From: Oscillatoria princeps RMCB-10
Lineage (GTDB): Bacteria > Cyanobacteriota > Cyanobacteriia > Cyanobacteriales > Oscillatoriaceae
Assembly: GCA_019359235.1 (NCBI GenBank)
Contig: JAHHHT010000031.1
Span: forward strand, 40,271-104,270
Length of the DNA: 64,000 nt
Direction of reading: 5' to 3'
The notes under the pieces are model-generated. The model was not told where the DNA came from. It saw only the letters and a list, made by a program, of their open reading frames with translations, and did not search any database. This document shows, piece after piece, positions 27,003-35,599 of this stretch. Every line of letters begins with the position of its first letter. Position 1 is the first letter of the stretch. Both the position numbers and the translations under genes were made by a program.

Positions 27003-28184
27003 TTAACCATACGCTCTGATTAAACATAACTTTAAACCTGTAATATCTTTTCTAAAACTCCAGTTATGGATATGTTTTAAACTAATTTCTCCAGCCGAAG
27101 CTGCATTAGTGAGCGCCCAGTTCAGGGCATCTGCCAAAGCTCCAACATTCTCCACAGCAAAAGTCCTACCATTCTGACCTTCGATTACCAAATCCGGCCC
27201 ACAACCTACCTGGTCACTTACTACCACTGCTTTTCCGGCATTCATCACTTCATTCACTGCCAGCCCCCACGGTTCAAAACTAGATGGTAGAACAAAGACA
27301 TCGCTCAGATCGTATATACTAGGCATTTCTGACTGATTCCGGAAACCGAGAAAACGAATTGATTGCCAACCTGTTGCCTTCCCTTCAGCTTCGAGCTGCG
27401 ATTTTAAAGCCCCATCCCCCACAAACAGTAAATATGGCTCCGGTTCCCGCACACCATCTGGCGACAGCAGCCGGTAAGCAGCCAGCAAATCCTGTGGTCG
27501 CTTCACCTCGATTAGTTTTGCTGCATACAGGATAATGGGTCTACCCGGTTCCAAGTTCAGTGACTTGCGTAACTCCTCTCGATTCTTTCCCTTCAGCATC
27601 CCCTGCTTCTGGAAGAAATCGTTATCCACAGCATAAGGCATGGGAAACAGACGATCTTCACTGACTCCATAGTTCTGATAAAATCGGCGGTTCAGTGTTC
27701 CTACATAAAGAAAACCAGCGACTTTCTGAAATAGCCATTTGAGAAAAACTCTCTTAGCCCACTGCTTCACAGGATGTCTTGGTTCCTTCAGTCCATGAGA
27801 CTCTCCCCGAAGCAATATCGGTATACCTAACTGCTCGGCAGCCAAAATAGCCTGCAAGCTGCAAAGCCACGACCACCCGTGTACCCAGACCGCATCAAAC
27901 TGCCCCCGTTTCAGCTGATCGAAGATATCTCTGGCAATTGGCTGCCGGAGAAAACTTTGCCGTTGCTTGCTGCCCCAACAGTCTAGGAACTGGCAATCAT
28001 AACCCTCTGTTAGCGGTATATCCCACTTAACAAGCTGACCAAAGCCTGGGTCTTGATATGCCTGCAATGAAAAATCACTGAAGAAAAATACCTTCAGTTG
28101 AATATCTGGCTCGGCTGCGATTAACCTTAACAAAGGCGCTTGATACTGAATCGGGTGAGACACAAAGTAGGCTAAACGCACCAT
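27003..28184 (-). CDS. Glycosyltransferase family 4
   Basis: A 393-aa GT-B enzyme. It opens VRLAYFVSHPIQYQAPLLR, a recognisable GT4 subgroup start, and the C-terminal half begins PIILYAAKLIEVKRPQDLL near 210. The donor E-x7-E motif is in SFEPWGLAVNEVMNAGKAVV near 305-320. G+C is higher than the adjacent methyltransferase block. It follows the GDP-mannose dehydratase gene by about 180 bp. Confidence 0.87.
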   Translation of the reverse strand: MVRLAYFVSHPIQYQAPLLRLIAAEPDIQLKVFFFSDFSLQAYQDPGFGQLVKWDIPLTEGYDCQFLDCWGSKQRQSFLRQPIARDIFDQLKRGQFDAVWVHGWSWLCSLQAILAAEQLGIPILLRGESHGLKEPRHPVKQWAKRVFLKWLFQKVAGFLYVGTLNRRFYQNYGVSEDRLFPMPYAVDNDFFQKQGMLKGKNREELRKSLNLEPGRPIILYAAKLIEVKRPQDLLAAYRLLSPDGVREPEPYLLFVGDGALKSQLEAEGKATGWQSIRFLGFRNQSEMPSIYDLSDVFVLPSSFEPWGLAVNEVMNAGKAVVVSDQVGCGPDLVIEGQNGRTFAVENVGALADALNWALTNAASAGEISLKHIHNWSFRKDITGLKLCLIRAYG

Positions 28185-28363
28185 CGGAGTAACTGATTAA
28201 ACAACACAGTAAACATGGCTTGTGTTCAGAGCGGGAGATTCTTATACAAGCTCCGCAAGATTGGCGCTCTCTCTCCTGATGCCAGACGATCCAACCCAAT
28301 GAGGGGTATCTCCGAAAGGCGACCGCCCAGCACTGTTACTTAATTCAATCCACCTTCCCAAAA

Positions 28364-29350
28364 TCAGGATAAACCCTCCCCTAATTTTTGGAGAGATTTT
28401 TCCATCCTCGCGTCCACCATCATCCGCACCACATCCCGCATCTTATATTTCGCCTGCCAGCCCAGCTGTTCCCTGGCCTTAGCTGGGTGCCCTCTCCCCA
28501 CGGCAATATCCGTAGGTCTGTACAGACCGGCATCTGTCACCACATGCTCGCGCCAGTCCAGGCCCACACAGGCAAAAGCCGTGGCCACAAAGTCTTCTAA
28601 CTTATTGCTCTCCCCAGTCGCAATCACATAATCATCAGGCTTATCCTGCTGCAACATCAAATACATCGCCTCAACATACTCCGGTGCCCAACCCCAGTCC
28701 CGCTTCACAGAAATATTCCCCAAAAGCAGCTTCTCTTGGCTGCCTTGGCCAATGCGGCATGCAGCCGCCACAATCTTTTGCGTCACAAACCTTTCAGGTC
28801 TTAAAGGGGACTCATGGTTGTACAGGATGCCGGAACAGGCAAACAGACCGTAAGCCTCCCGGTAGTTGGCCACTTCCCAAAACGCCGCCGCTTTGGCCAC
28901 GGCGTAGGGACTTCTGGGGCGGAATGGCGTAGTTTCGCTCGCCGATCCCTCGCGAGTCTCCCCAAAGCACTCGCTCGAACCGGCATTGTAAAGTTTGATG
29001 GGTGCGCCGGTGAAGCGAATCGCCTCCAGTAAATTCACGGTGCCGGTGGCGATGCTTTCCAGAGTTTCCACCGGCTGATCGAAAGACAGGCCCACCGAAC
29101 TCTGCCCAGCCAAGTTGTAGACCTCATCCGGCTGAATTTTCACCAGCACCTGCAACACACTGCGAAAATCCGTCAGGGACATAGACTCTAACTTCACTTG
29201 GTCGCGGATGCCCAAACGCACCAGATTCCCGAAAGAGGACATCTGAGCGTCCCGTGAAGTCCCGCAGACCGTGTAGCCCTTGTTCAGCAATAACTGCGCC
29301 AGATAGGCCCCATCCTGACCAGATATCCCACAAATGAGCGCTTTTTTCAT
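28364..29350 (-). CDS. gmd: GDP-mannose 4,6-dehydratase
   Basis: A 328-aa short-chain dehydrogenase-type enzyme that converts GDP-D-mannose to GDP-4-keto-6-deoxymannose, precursor of GDP-fucose and GDP-rhamnose. Seen: NAD-binding GISGQDGAYLAQLL at 8-21, the YAVAK catalytic Tyr/Lys near 150, and the family signature YNHESPLRPERFVTQKI near 180. I chose the ATG at 29350 (MKKALICGISG); the open frame beyond it runs into repeat element C. No partner reductase for fucose or rhamnose lies beside it, so that step must be encoded elsewhere or use another enzyme. Confidence 0.93.
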   Translation of the reverse strand: MKKALICGISGQDGAYLAQLLLNKGYTVCGTSRDAQMSSFGNLVRLGIRDQVKLESMSLTDFRSVLQVLVKIQPDEVYNLAGQSSVGLSFDQPVETLESIATGTVNLLEAIRFTGAPIKLYNAGSSECFGETREGSASETTPFRPRSPYAVAKAAAFWEVANYREAYGLFACSGILYNHESPLRPERFVTQKIVAAACRIGQGSQEKLLLGNISVKRDWGWAPEYVEAMYLMLQQDKPDDYVIATGESNKLEDFVATAFACVGLDWREHVVTDAGLYRPTDIAVGRGHPAKAREQLGWQAKYKMRDVVRMMVDARMEKSLQKLGEGLS

Positions 29351-29396
29351 GCTTTTCACACTCCAGACAGTCTCCCTCTGACCACCCTCAACATAC

Positions 29397-29512
29397 GGCG
29401 TTGCAGTAAGACAAGATGATTTCACCAAAACCCCCATCTCTTTCTCCCCCTCCCCGCAAGCGGGGAGGGGGCTGGGGGGTGGGGTTCAACATCGCCCGGA
29501 ATATGCAACGCC
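29397..29512. repeat. GGCGTTGCA-bounded MITE-like element, copy C
   Basis: A 116-bp element with ends GGCGTTGCA / TGCAACGCC, in reverse orientation relative to copies A and B. Its complement reads GATG-TTGAACCCCACC, C-rich tract, CCCCTCCCCGC hairpin, GGGGGTTTT and GAAATCATC in the same order. It sits between gmd and the Wzc gene. Confidence 0.8.
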
Positions 29513-29536
29513 CAACATATAGCAGATAACCCCAGA

Positions 29537-31783
29537 TTAGCGCCGACCGAGGAATTTGCCCAAAATGCCTCGCTCTCCGGAAGCGGGCCCGTCACCGTCT
29601 CCATCGGGCTCATTGCCATTGCCGTTAAGCTCCGATTTAGTGTAGTACGAATAATAATAGGGATAGTAGGAGCCGTCCTCTTCTTGCTCCACGAAGTTGG
29701 CCACCAATCCAGCCACATTACACCGGCTTCTCTGCAACACCTCCATCGTCTGAGTCAGAGATGAGCGGGTCGAGCGCTCGAGAGCCGCAACTAAAATCAC
29801 TGCATCTGCCTTGGGTGCAAGGCTTTGGGCATCGGAGATCCCTAAAATCGGTGTGCTGTCTATCAGTACATAATCATAAGCCTGACGCCATTCATTCAGC
29901 ATCTGGGTCATTTTGGCTGAGTCGAGCAAAGCCACCGGATTCGGCGGCGTTGGGCCAGAGGTCAAGATATCCAGATGCCCATCCTCAGCTGAATAGACCA
30001 GCTGACGCCAGGGAGTGTCGGTGGCGATTGCACTACTGAGTCCGAACATGTTCGGCCTTTTCAAAAATTGATGAATCGTCGGTTTGCGCAGGTCAGCATC
30101 GACAAGCAGAACCCGATGGCCTAATTCCCCTAGCACCCGTCCTATATTGTAGGCCAGCGTACTCTTCCCTTCCGAGGGAGTCGATGAGGTGAACGCCAGA
30201 GTCTTCACCTGGCCATTGGCACCCAGATAGCGCAGATTCAGTGCCAGCGAGCGGATAGCTTCCGTAAATCGGGAATCGCTATAACTCTGCAACCGGCCAT
30301 TCTCCCGATAGTTAGTCACCAAGACTGGCAGCTCAACCTGAGGAACCATCCCCAGAGAGGCAAGTCCAGTCAGTTCCTTCGCCTCTTCCACCCGCTTCAC
30401 CCGCTGGTCTGTCCGTTCCAGCAAAACCGCTGCCCCCACACCTAGCAAGCCACCGGCAATCAAACCCAGTAACAAATTCCTCCGCACATTAGGCGAGACT
30501 GGAGTCTCTGGCAAATAGGGTTGCTCGAGAATTTTCCAGGGAGCCGTTTCTTGCGCCTCAGAAATCCGCAACTCTTGCAGCTTTGCCAAAAAGTTGTTGA
30601 CCGCCTCCGATTTGACTTTGAATTCACGCTGTAGCTCGGCGTAAGTCTGCTGCAGTTGAGGAATTTGCTCAAACCGAACTGCAGTTTCTTTAGCCGAGCG
30701 CCGCATACTCTCTAACTGACTCATCTGGGAGGCCAACTCGGTCTGAACTTGCAGCAGCTGCTCGGCAAGGTTCTGCTGAGTGCCTCCATATCCAGAAACA
30801 TCGCTAGTCTCAGCTTTGGCGGCGGCATTGCCAAGGACATGTCCAGTGCGGTACTGCAGCAACCTCAGCAGGCTGTCTCGCTGCTGTCTGAGATTTGTCA
30901 GCACAGGATGATCGTCCGTGAAGCGACTGCGTTCTTCCGTGTACTTGGTCTCGATCTCTTTGATCTGACTGGCTAGCTTCTGATAAACAGAATCTTGGCT
31001 GAGGAGGGCATTTGCCAGAGCGGTCTGCGGATTTTGGCCAACTTCCACCATTTGGCGCTGTAGCTCTTGATACTGTCGTTGGGTTTTGCTGATAGCCCCC
31101 TCTAAGGCTTGAGTTTGTTGCTCCAGCGATTGCTTGCTCTCAACCACTGAGCTCGCGTAGGAGTCAGGGTCAACAATGCCATAGCGCTGGCGAAAGGTTC
31201 GGATGGTTTCGGTCACTTCATTGAGCGCCTTTTGGGCTGCCGGCAGTTGTTCCTGAATAAACTTGATCGCATTGGTCGCCTGCGAGCGCTGCCTTTCTAA
31301 GCTATAGTCTACGTAAGTAGAACCTAAAGCCTCCAGCACAGCCTTGGCTCTTTGCGGGTCTGTATCGGTGTATGACACAATTAGAACATCAGCCTGCCCT
31401 GCCTGACGGATGGATAAGTTGTCTGCTACTTCTCCTACATAGATATTTTTGTAGGGTGCTTGAAGTTCGCTAATCGCTTTAGCCACCAAAGAATGGCTCC
31501 GCAGAATCTGAATTTCCGTCGAGAGATCCTTGCCAGCAGTAGCGTCTTGTCCGGCTAGTATGGGAACAACCGGCACAGCAGTCTTATTGTCCAGCAGAAT
31601 TAAAGTTTCCGACTGGTATTTGGGGATCGTTGTCAGCGTCGAGAAAGCGACCCCGCCAAAAACAGTCGCCGCCACTGCAACCACTACGAGCCAGCGTTTG
31701 CGCAGCGTCCGCCCTAAGTCAGATAGGTCTGTTCCGCCGGCAGGAGGACTGAGCGTGTCAAGCTTAACGAAATCGTCTCTCAT
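29537..31783 (-). CDS. Wzc/GumC-type polysaccharide co-polymerase with BY-kinase domain
   Basis: A 748-aa protein that controls chain length and export of the polysaccharide. Residues 1-60 hold the first membrane segment (WLVVVAVAATVFGGVAFS), then the Wzz domain and a long periplasmic coiled-coil region (170-420). A second membrane segment near 455 (LLGLIAGGLLGVGAAVLL) leads into a cytoplasmic tyrosine kinase: Walker A SSTPSEGKSTLAYN, Walker A' LLVDADLRKP and Walker B VLIDSTP. The tail has a Tyr cluster (YYPYYYSYY), the usual autophosphorylation site that cycles assembly. It is the first gene of the exopolysaccharide operon; no Wza-type outer-membrane porin or priming transferase lies nearby. 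Confidence 0.92.
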   Translation of the reverse strand: MRDDFVKLDTLSPPAGGTDLSDLGRTLRKRWLVVVAVAATVFGGVAFSTLTTIPKYQSETLILLDNKTAVPVVPILAGQDATAGKDLSTEIQILRSHSLVAKAISELQAPYKNIYVGEVADNLSIRQAGQADVLIVSYTDTDPQRAKAVLEALGSTYVDYSLERQRSQATNAIKFIQEQLPAAQKALNEVTETIRTFRQRYGIVDPDSYASSVVESKQSLEQQTQALEGAISKTQRQYQELQRQMVEVGQNPQTALANALLSQDSVYQKLASQIKEIETKYTEERSRFTDDHPVLTNLRQQRDSLLRLLQYRTGHVLGNAAAKAETSDVSGYGGTQQNLAEQLLQVQTELASQMSQLESMRRSAKETAVRFEQIPQLQQTYAELQREFKVKSEAVNNFLAKLQELRISEAQETAPWKILEQPYLPETPVSPNVRRNLLLGLIAGGLLGVGAAVLLERTDQRVKRVEEAKELTGLASLGMVPQVELPVLVTNYRENGRLQSYSDSRFTEAIRSLALNLRYLGANGQVKTLAFTSSTPSEGKSTLAYNIGRVLGELGHRVLLVDADLRKPTIHQFLKRPNMFGLSSAIATDTPWRQLVYSAEDGHLDILTSGPTPPNPVALLDSAKMTQMLNEWRQAYDYVLIDSTPILGISDAQSLAPKADAVILVAALERSTRSSLTQTMEVLQRSRCNVAGLVANFVEQEEDGSYYPYYYSYYTKSELNGNGNEPDGDGDGPASGERGILGKFLGRR

Positions 31784-32346
31784 CAGCTAAAAGTCTTTCC
31801 CTGACTAGAACGCATAACTGTTCAACAAAGGAATATAAAAGACAGCTACCCCAGTCTCAGCCAGGGTTTGTCAACCGCTCTCCCACACGCTGACGAGGGC
31901 GAACCTGAATTGGCTCACTTCCGACGCGCTACCCCTTAATACCCGCCTCTGCTAATCCATCCGGACACTTTTGACATGAACGACCGCCTTAATCTTTGAT
32001 TGGGATGCGGACGGCGGGGCGCTTCGTTTGTTCCTAACGCATGACTGGCAACGTCGGTGGCCCAAAATATCATCAGTCCGGCCAACCGTCCCCCTGTCCG
32101 AGGATACTGCCATTGCCGTTAAGAGCCGGTTTTCCTACAGGGCTTACTCGGCTATTTATCAATACAAAATGATTGAGATATTGGGCCGTAAAGCTGCTTA
32201 AATTTATCTCTTTTCACATCGCACGCATTTGTCCTGAAAGTCGGTGGGCTGAGCCGACGTGGACTCGTCGGGACTCGTTCCTAGACTGCTGCCAGAGGGA
32301 CTCGTTCCCAGACTTTGCTGGGAACGAGTGCAATCAACCGGCATCC
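31784..32346. other. Intergenic region upstream of the exopolysaccharide cluster
   Basis: No gene supported. The part next to 31784 should contain the promoter of the Wzc gene. The part near 32240-32330 contains repeated GGACTCGTTCC words and a strong hairpin described separately. Confidence 0.5.
32300..32329 (-). terminator. Hairpin after the alpha/beta hydrolase gene
   Basis: ACTCGTTCCCAG (32300-32311) and CTGGGAACGAGT (32318-32329) form a perfect 12-bp stem with a 6-nt loop, about 18 bp past the hydrolase stop. No T-run follows, so it may be a dispersed repeat that also helps end transcription. Confidence 0.5.
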
Positions 32347-33231
32347 TCAGAGCTTTGCCAGCCAGTCCAGAATCAGCGGATTGACTACCTCCGGTCGCTC
32401 GTCGTGGGGACAGTGGCCGGTGTTGGGAATCGATATGAACTCGATGAGTCGATCTTCACCCTGCTGCTGGAAAATCCGCCCACCGGCAATCGGCGTCCAC
32501 GGGTCATCTGCTCCCCAAATCACCTGCAGCGGACGCTTGACTTTTGGCAGCAACTGTGCTATTGCTGGGCCGGCAGGCGCTGTGAGAATTGAGGCAAAAA
32601 CCTGCTGGGCACCGGCGTCACAGGAAGGTTCATAGAGCAGATCCACGAGTTCGTCAGTGATGGCCTCACGGTTGCGGTACACTTGCCGCAGGGTGTTTCG
32701 GATGCGGTGTTTCTGGCGGATGCGCTCAAATACGAACGTCCCCACGACCGGCAAACTGACCATCTGGGTAAACAGACCCATCACCATCCGCAGGGGCAGA
32801 TTTAGCTCCTCGGGCCGGTGATTGAGCCCGCCGGCACAGTTGATCAGGATGCCGCCGGTGGCAATTTCGGGATAATCGGCTACCACCATCAAGCTCAGCA
32901 GCGCTCCAATGGAATTGCCGGCGAACACCGCTGGTTCCTGAATGTGTGACTCCCAGAAATCCTTGAGAAGTTCCTGCCACAGTTCCAGGGAGTAATCCAG
33001 CGGCGGCTTGTCCGAGGCACCGAATCCCAGGAGATCCAGGGCAAACACTCGGTAGCCACCGGCAGCTAGCACGGGAATGTTCTTCCGCCAGTGGCCAATC
33101 GAGGCACCGAAGCCGTGAATCAGCACCAGAGGGCGACCGGTTCCCTTGACGGTGTACTGAATCTTGTGCCCACGCCAAGTCCAGGTGAGCTTTTCAAAGG
33201 TTGTTGCCGGTGTCAGCTGTTGTGTGAGCAC
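32347..33231 (-). CDS. Alpha/beta-fold hydrolase
   Basis: A 294-aa hydrolase. The oxyanion region is LVLIHGFGASIGHW near 35-48. The nucleophile elbow is GNSIGA with Ser107, the acid is in VIWGADDPWTPIAG near 240, and the His is in NTGHCPHDERPEVV near 270. A cap region of about 80 residues lies between strands 6 and 7. There is no signal peptide. Similar sequences are common in cyanobacteria and plastids, some tied to chlorophyll breakdown, but the substrate here cannot be told. Monocistronic. Confidence 0.88.
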   Translation of the reverse strand: MLTQQLTPATTFEKLTWTWRGHKIQYTVKGTGRPLVLIHGFGASIGHWRKNIPVLAAGGYRVFALDLLGFGASDKPPLDYSLELWQELLKDFWESHIQEPAVFAGNSIGALLSLMVVADYPEIATGGILINCAGGLNHRPEELNLPLRMVMGLFTQMVSLPVVGTFVFERIRQKHRIRNTLRQVYRNREAITDELVDLLYEPSCDAGAQQVFASILTAPAGPAIAQLLPKVKRPLQVIWGADDPWTPIAGGRIFQQQGEDRLIEFISIPNTGHCPHDERPEVVNPLILDWLAKL

Positions 33232-33458
33232 GATCCTTTTATGAAGATTTCTAAACTCTATTCATCTTAGAGTTCTCTGGCACACTGGGGAAGAAGGCAG
33301 CGCACTCTGCTTTTGGCAGGGAGGCCAGCCAAGGCTGGCCAGTCGCTCTCTGATGCGGCTTTCCTCGCTGGCGATTCCGGGGCGGCGAGTGGATAGGCCG
33401 GTGGCCCAGGCAATCCGCATTCGCCGCCCAGCCATCTCGATCTCCCATTTATTTTTGG

Positions 33459-34031
33459 ATGCGGAATTTTATGAAAGTTAACTGTTTCGCTACTTTGGCC
33501 GCTGTTTCTATGCTGAGTCTGGGACTCGCTACCAGCTGTGCCAGTGCCGGTGCTGATAAAGCCAATCCCGAAGGGCCAGCACCAGGTGTCGCCCCTGCGG
33601 CTGCGACTCCAGCGAGTTCATCAAAGGTCGCTGCTCAGCCGGCTGCTCCAGGCGTCTTTTACACAGAAGGCGGGGTGGCTATCAAAGGCACCGATCCAGT
33701 GGCTTACTTCCAGAAAGGTGAGCCGGTGCGGGGCAAAAGTGAATTCAGCTACAAGTGGGGGAATTCTCTTTGGCACTTTTCCAGCGCTGAAAATCGGGAT
33801 TTGTTTGCTAGCAGCCCGCAAAAATACGCACCTCAATATGGGGGCTTCTGTGCTTGGGCGGTGAGCCAAGGTTACACTGCTCCCATTGACCCTAATGCGT
33901 GGTGGAAAATTGTGGCCGGAAAACTATATCTTAATTTTGATAAAAACATACAGAAAAGATGGGAGAGAGACATCCCCGGTCACATCGCTAAGGCTGATAA
34001 GAACTGGCCGGGTGTTCTCAACAAGAAGTAA
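33459..34031 (+). CDS. YHS-domain protein, probably exported
   Basis: A 190-aa protein with an N-terminal export signal (residues 1-30, hydrophobic core TLAAVSMLSLGLATSC). A Cys at about 27 is preceded by ATS, an imperfect lipobox. A Pro/Ala-rich linker (35-65) leads into a YHS domain: KGTDPVAYFQKG, then FSYKWGNSLWHFSSAENRD, and PQKYAPQYGGFCAWAVSQG. YHS domains are proposed metal- or heme-associated modules; function unknown. Two ATGs are possible (33459 or 33471). Confidence 0.85.
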   Translation: MRNFMKVNCFATLAAVSMLSLGLATSCASAGADKANPEGPAPGVAPAAATPASSSKVAAQPAAPGVFYTEGGVAIKGTDPVAYFQKGEPVRGKSEFSYKWGNSLWHFSSAENRDLFASSPQKYAPQYGGFCAWAVSQGYTAPIDPNAWWKIVAGKLYLNFDKNIQKRWERDIPGHIAKADKNWPGVLNKK

Positions 34032-34053
34032 GTAATTAGTCAATTCCCTTAGT

Positions 34054-34114
34054 AAACCCGCCCCTACTTGACATGAGTCGTACTTAAACTTTTTAACGAG
34101 TGGGGCGGGCGTTT
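34054..34114. repeat. Inverted GGGGCGGG repeat after YHS gene
   Basis: AAACCCGCCCC (34054-34064) and GGGGCGGGCGTTT (34102-34114) are inverted arms around about 37 nt. It belongs to the same dispersed family as 8931-8991 and may act as a bidirectional terminator between the YHS gene and the converging remnant gene. Confidence 0.5.
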
Positions 34115-34126
34115 ATGGCCCTATTT

Positions 34127-34369
34127 CTATCGAGGCACCGGCACGAAATCGTAGCCGGTTCCAGAACGGTTGCCGGGACGGATTTCCACCAGCTGGATTG
34201 ACCCATTGCGATCCCCAGAAGACAAAAACTGAATAGGGCCAGCGGCACCTGTCGCGGAAAAGTCTGAGGCAGAGAGCGCCTGCTGGACACCGGCGCGGGT
34301 GGGATTGCGCTTTAGCGCTGCTGTGAGCGCCTGCGCGGCATTGTAGAACATGGCTGTGCGCCAGTTCAC
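34127..34369 (-). pseudogene. C-terminal remnant of a branched-chain amino acid-type ABC binding protein
   Basis: An 80-codon fragment reading FYNAAQALTAALKRNPTRAG, then VQQALSASDFSATGAAGPIQ, FLSSGDRNGSIQLVEIRPG and YDFVPVP. This is the C-terminus of cyanobacterial type I periplasmic binding proteins, often encoded with or fused to Ser/Thr kinases of the type found just upstream. The N-terminal ~350 residues of the family are absent, and the preceding 70 bp are AT-rich and non-coding. It is a 5'-truncated leftover. Confidence 0.75.
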
Positions 34370-34553
34370 TAGAGTGCATCTTAATACTCTGTTTTATTGA
34401 TTTTTCCCACCCGCTTTCTACAAAATTACCATAAAAATACAAAAAAATTATAAAAAGATTTGTAAAGCTGGCGAAAGAGGGGTGAGAGCGCCAGGGCCGG
34501 CCATCCGGCCCTTATGGCCGGCCATAAGACAAAATCACCGAAACTATCCCCAA

Positions 34554-35596
34554 TCATCGAATTCTAACAAATCCCGTCTTTTCAATCAAGTTTTGCCCCT
34601 GATCTGTCAGCAGCAAGTTCGCATAAGCTTCACCGGCTCGCTCATCATTCTGGCCATTTTGTTTGACAATTACAAACAGCTGGCGGGTAATCGGGTAATC
34701 GCCATTTTGAAATGCCTTGGCGTTCAGCTGGTTGCGCTGCCCCGGACATTTTGAAAGAGGTACGAAAGGCTCTTTGTAGGGGGGAACCAAGTCGCCAGGT
34801 TTGCGGCCAACGGGTAAGGTTTTAACGGTACACTGAGGGACTGCTTCTGGTGCGGAAGCGTAGTAGATTCCTCCCCTATCGGTTGCCACTTCTCGCAGGG
34901 CTTGTGTCGTGGTAGCCAGAAACTGAACGCTGCTCGCGAAATCCTCTTTCTCCAGAACATTCTCCACAAAAAAATCTACCGTGCCTCCAGCTTCACGCGG
35001 GCGAGAGTAGGGAGTGATTTTAAAATCCGGGCCCCCGACTTGATTCCAGTTGGTAAGCTTGCCGGTGTAAATGTCTTTAATCTGGGCTACAGTCAAACCA
35101 GGGACGTTCAAATCTGGATGAACTGCAATCGCAATTCCATCAATTGCCACTGGGATCTGTTTAAGCTTAAAACCTCGCTGTTCTGCTTGCTGGTATTCTT
35201 TATCTTTAAGGGGGCGAGAGGAATGAGAAAACGCCAGCTGGTCTTCTAAGAGCATTTTGATGCCGGTGCCAGAACCGGGCTCACCACTGGTGGGCTGGGT
35301 GTAGCGCAACTTAAACTTTGGCCAGACTGTTTCAATTGACGGGTCTACTTCTCCACGGATGGGTGCCCAAGTGGTGCTGCCACCATAGCTAAACAGTCCT
35401 TCTGGAACGTTCGGCACTTTGGCAAAGGTGTCAGCGCTAGAGACTGCTTTGATGCCTGGGAAAGGAGCGGACGGGATGGGGTTTGGGGGCCTGGATTGCG
35501 GAAATTGTTGGCTGCCCACCAGAGTGCGCCACCCACTAACGCAGCTGTAATCAGGAAGGCTAAGAAGAGAGCGGTGGTATCATTTTTCTGTGACAT
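34554..35596 (-). pseudogene. PstS-like phosphate-type binding protein, frameshifted
   Basis: Two frames together make one family member. From 35596 the first frame gives MSQKNDTTALFLAFLITAAL and WWAANNF (a membrane anchor); near 35485-35489 a run of five G (C on the coding strand) marks the point where the frame changes. The second frame runs to 34554 and encodes the whole PstS-like domain (VPEGLFSYGGSTTWAPIRGE, GTGIKMLLEDQLAFSHSSRP, IPVAIDGIAIAVHPDL, IYTGKLTNWNQVGGPD). One base gained or lost in the Pro-rich linker would restore about 346 codons. It follows the kinase gene by 3 bp. Either a real mutation or a sequencing error. If real, the domain would be made without its export anchor. Confidence 0.8.
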
Positions 35597-35599
35597 AGG

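Noticed and set aside
29351..29437. Longer start for the GDP-mannose dehydratase
   Set aside because: It runs into the repeat element at 29397-29512 and adds residues before the normal Rossmann start.
31784..32346. tRNA or small RNA in the spacer before wzc
   Set aside because: No cloverleaf or T-loop consensus found; the repeated GGACTCGTTCC words explain the structure seen.
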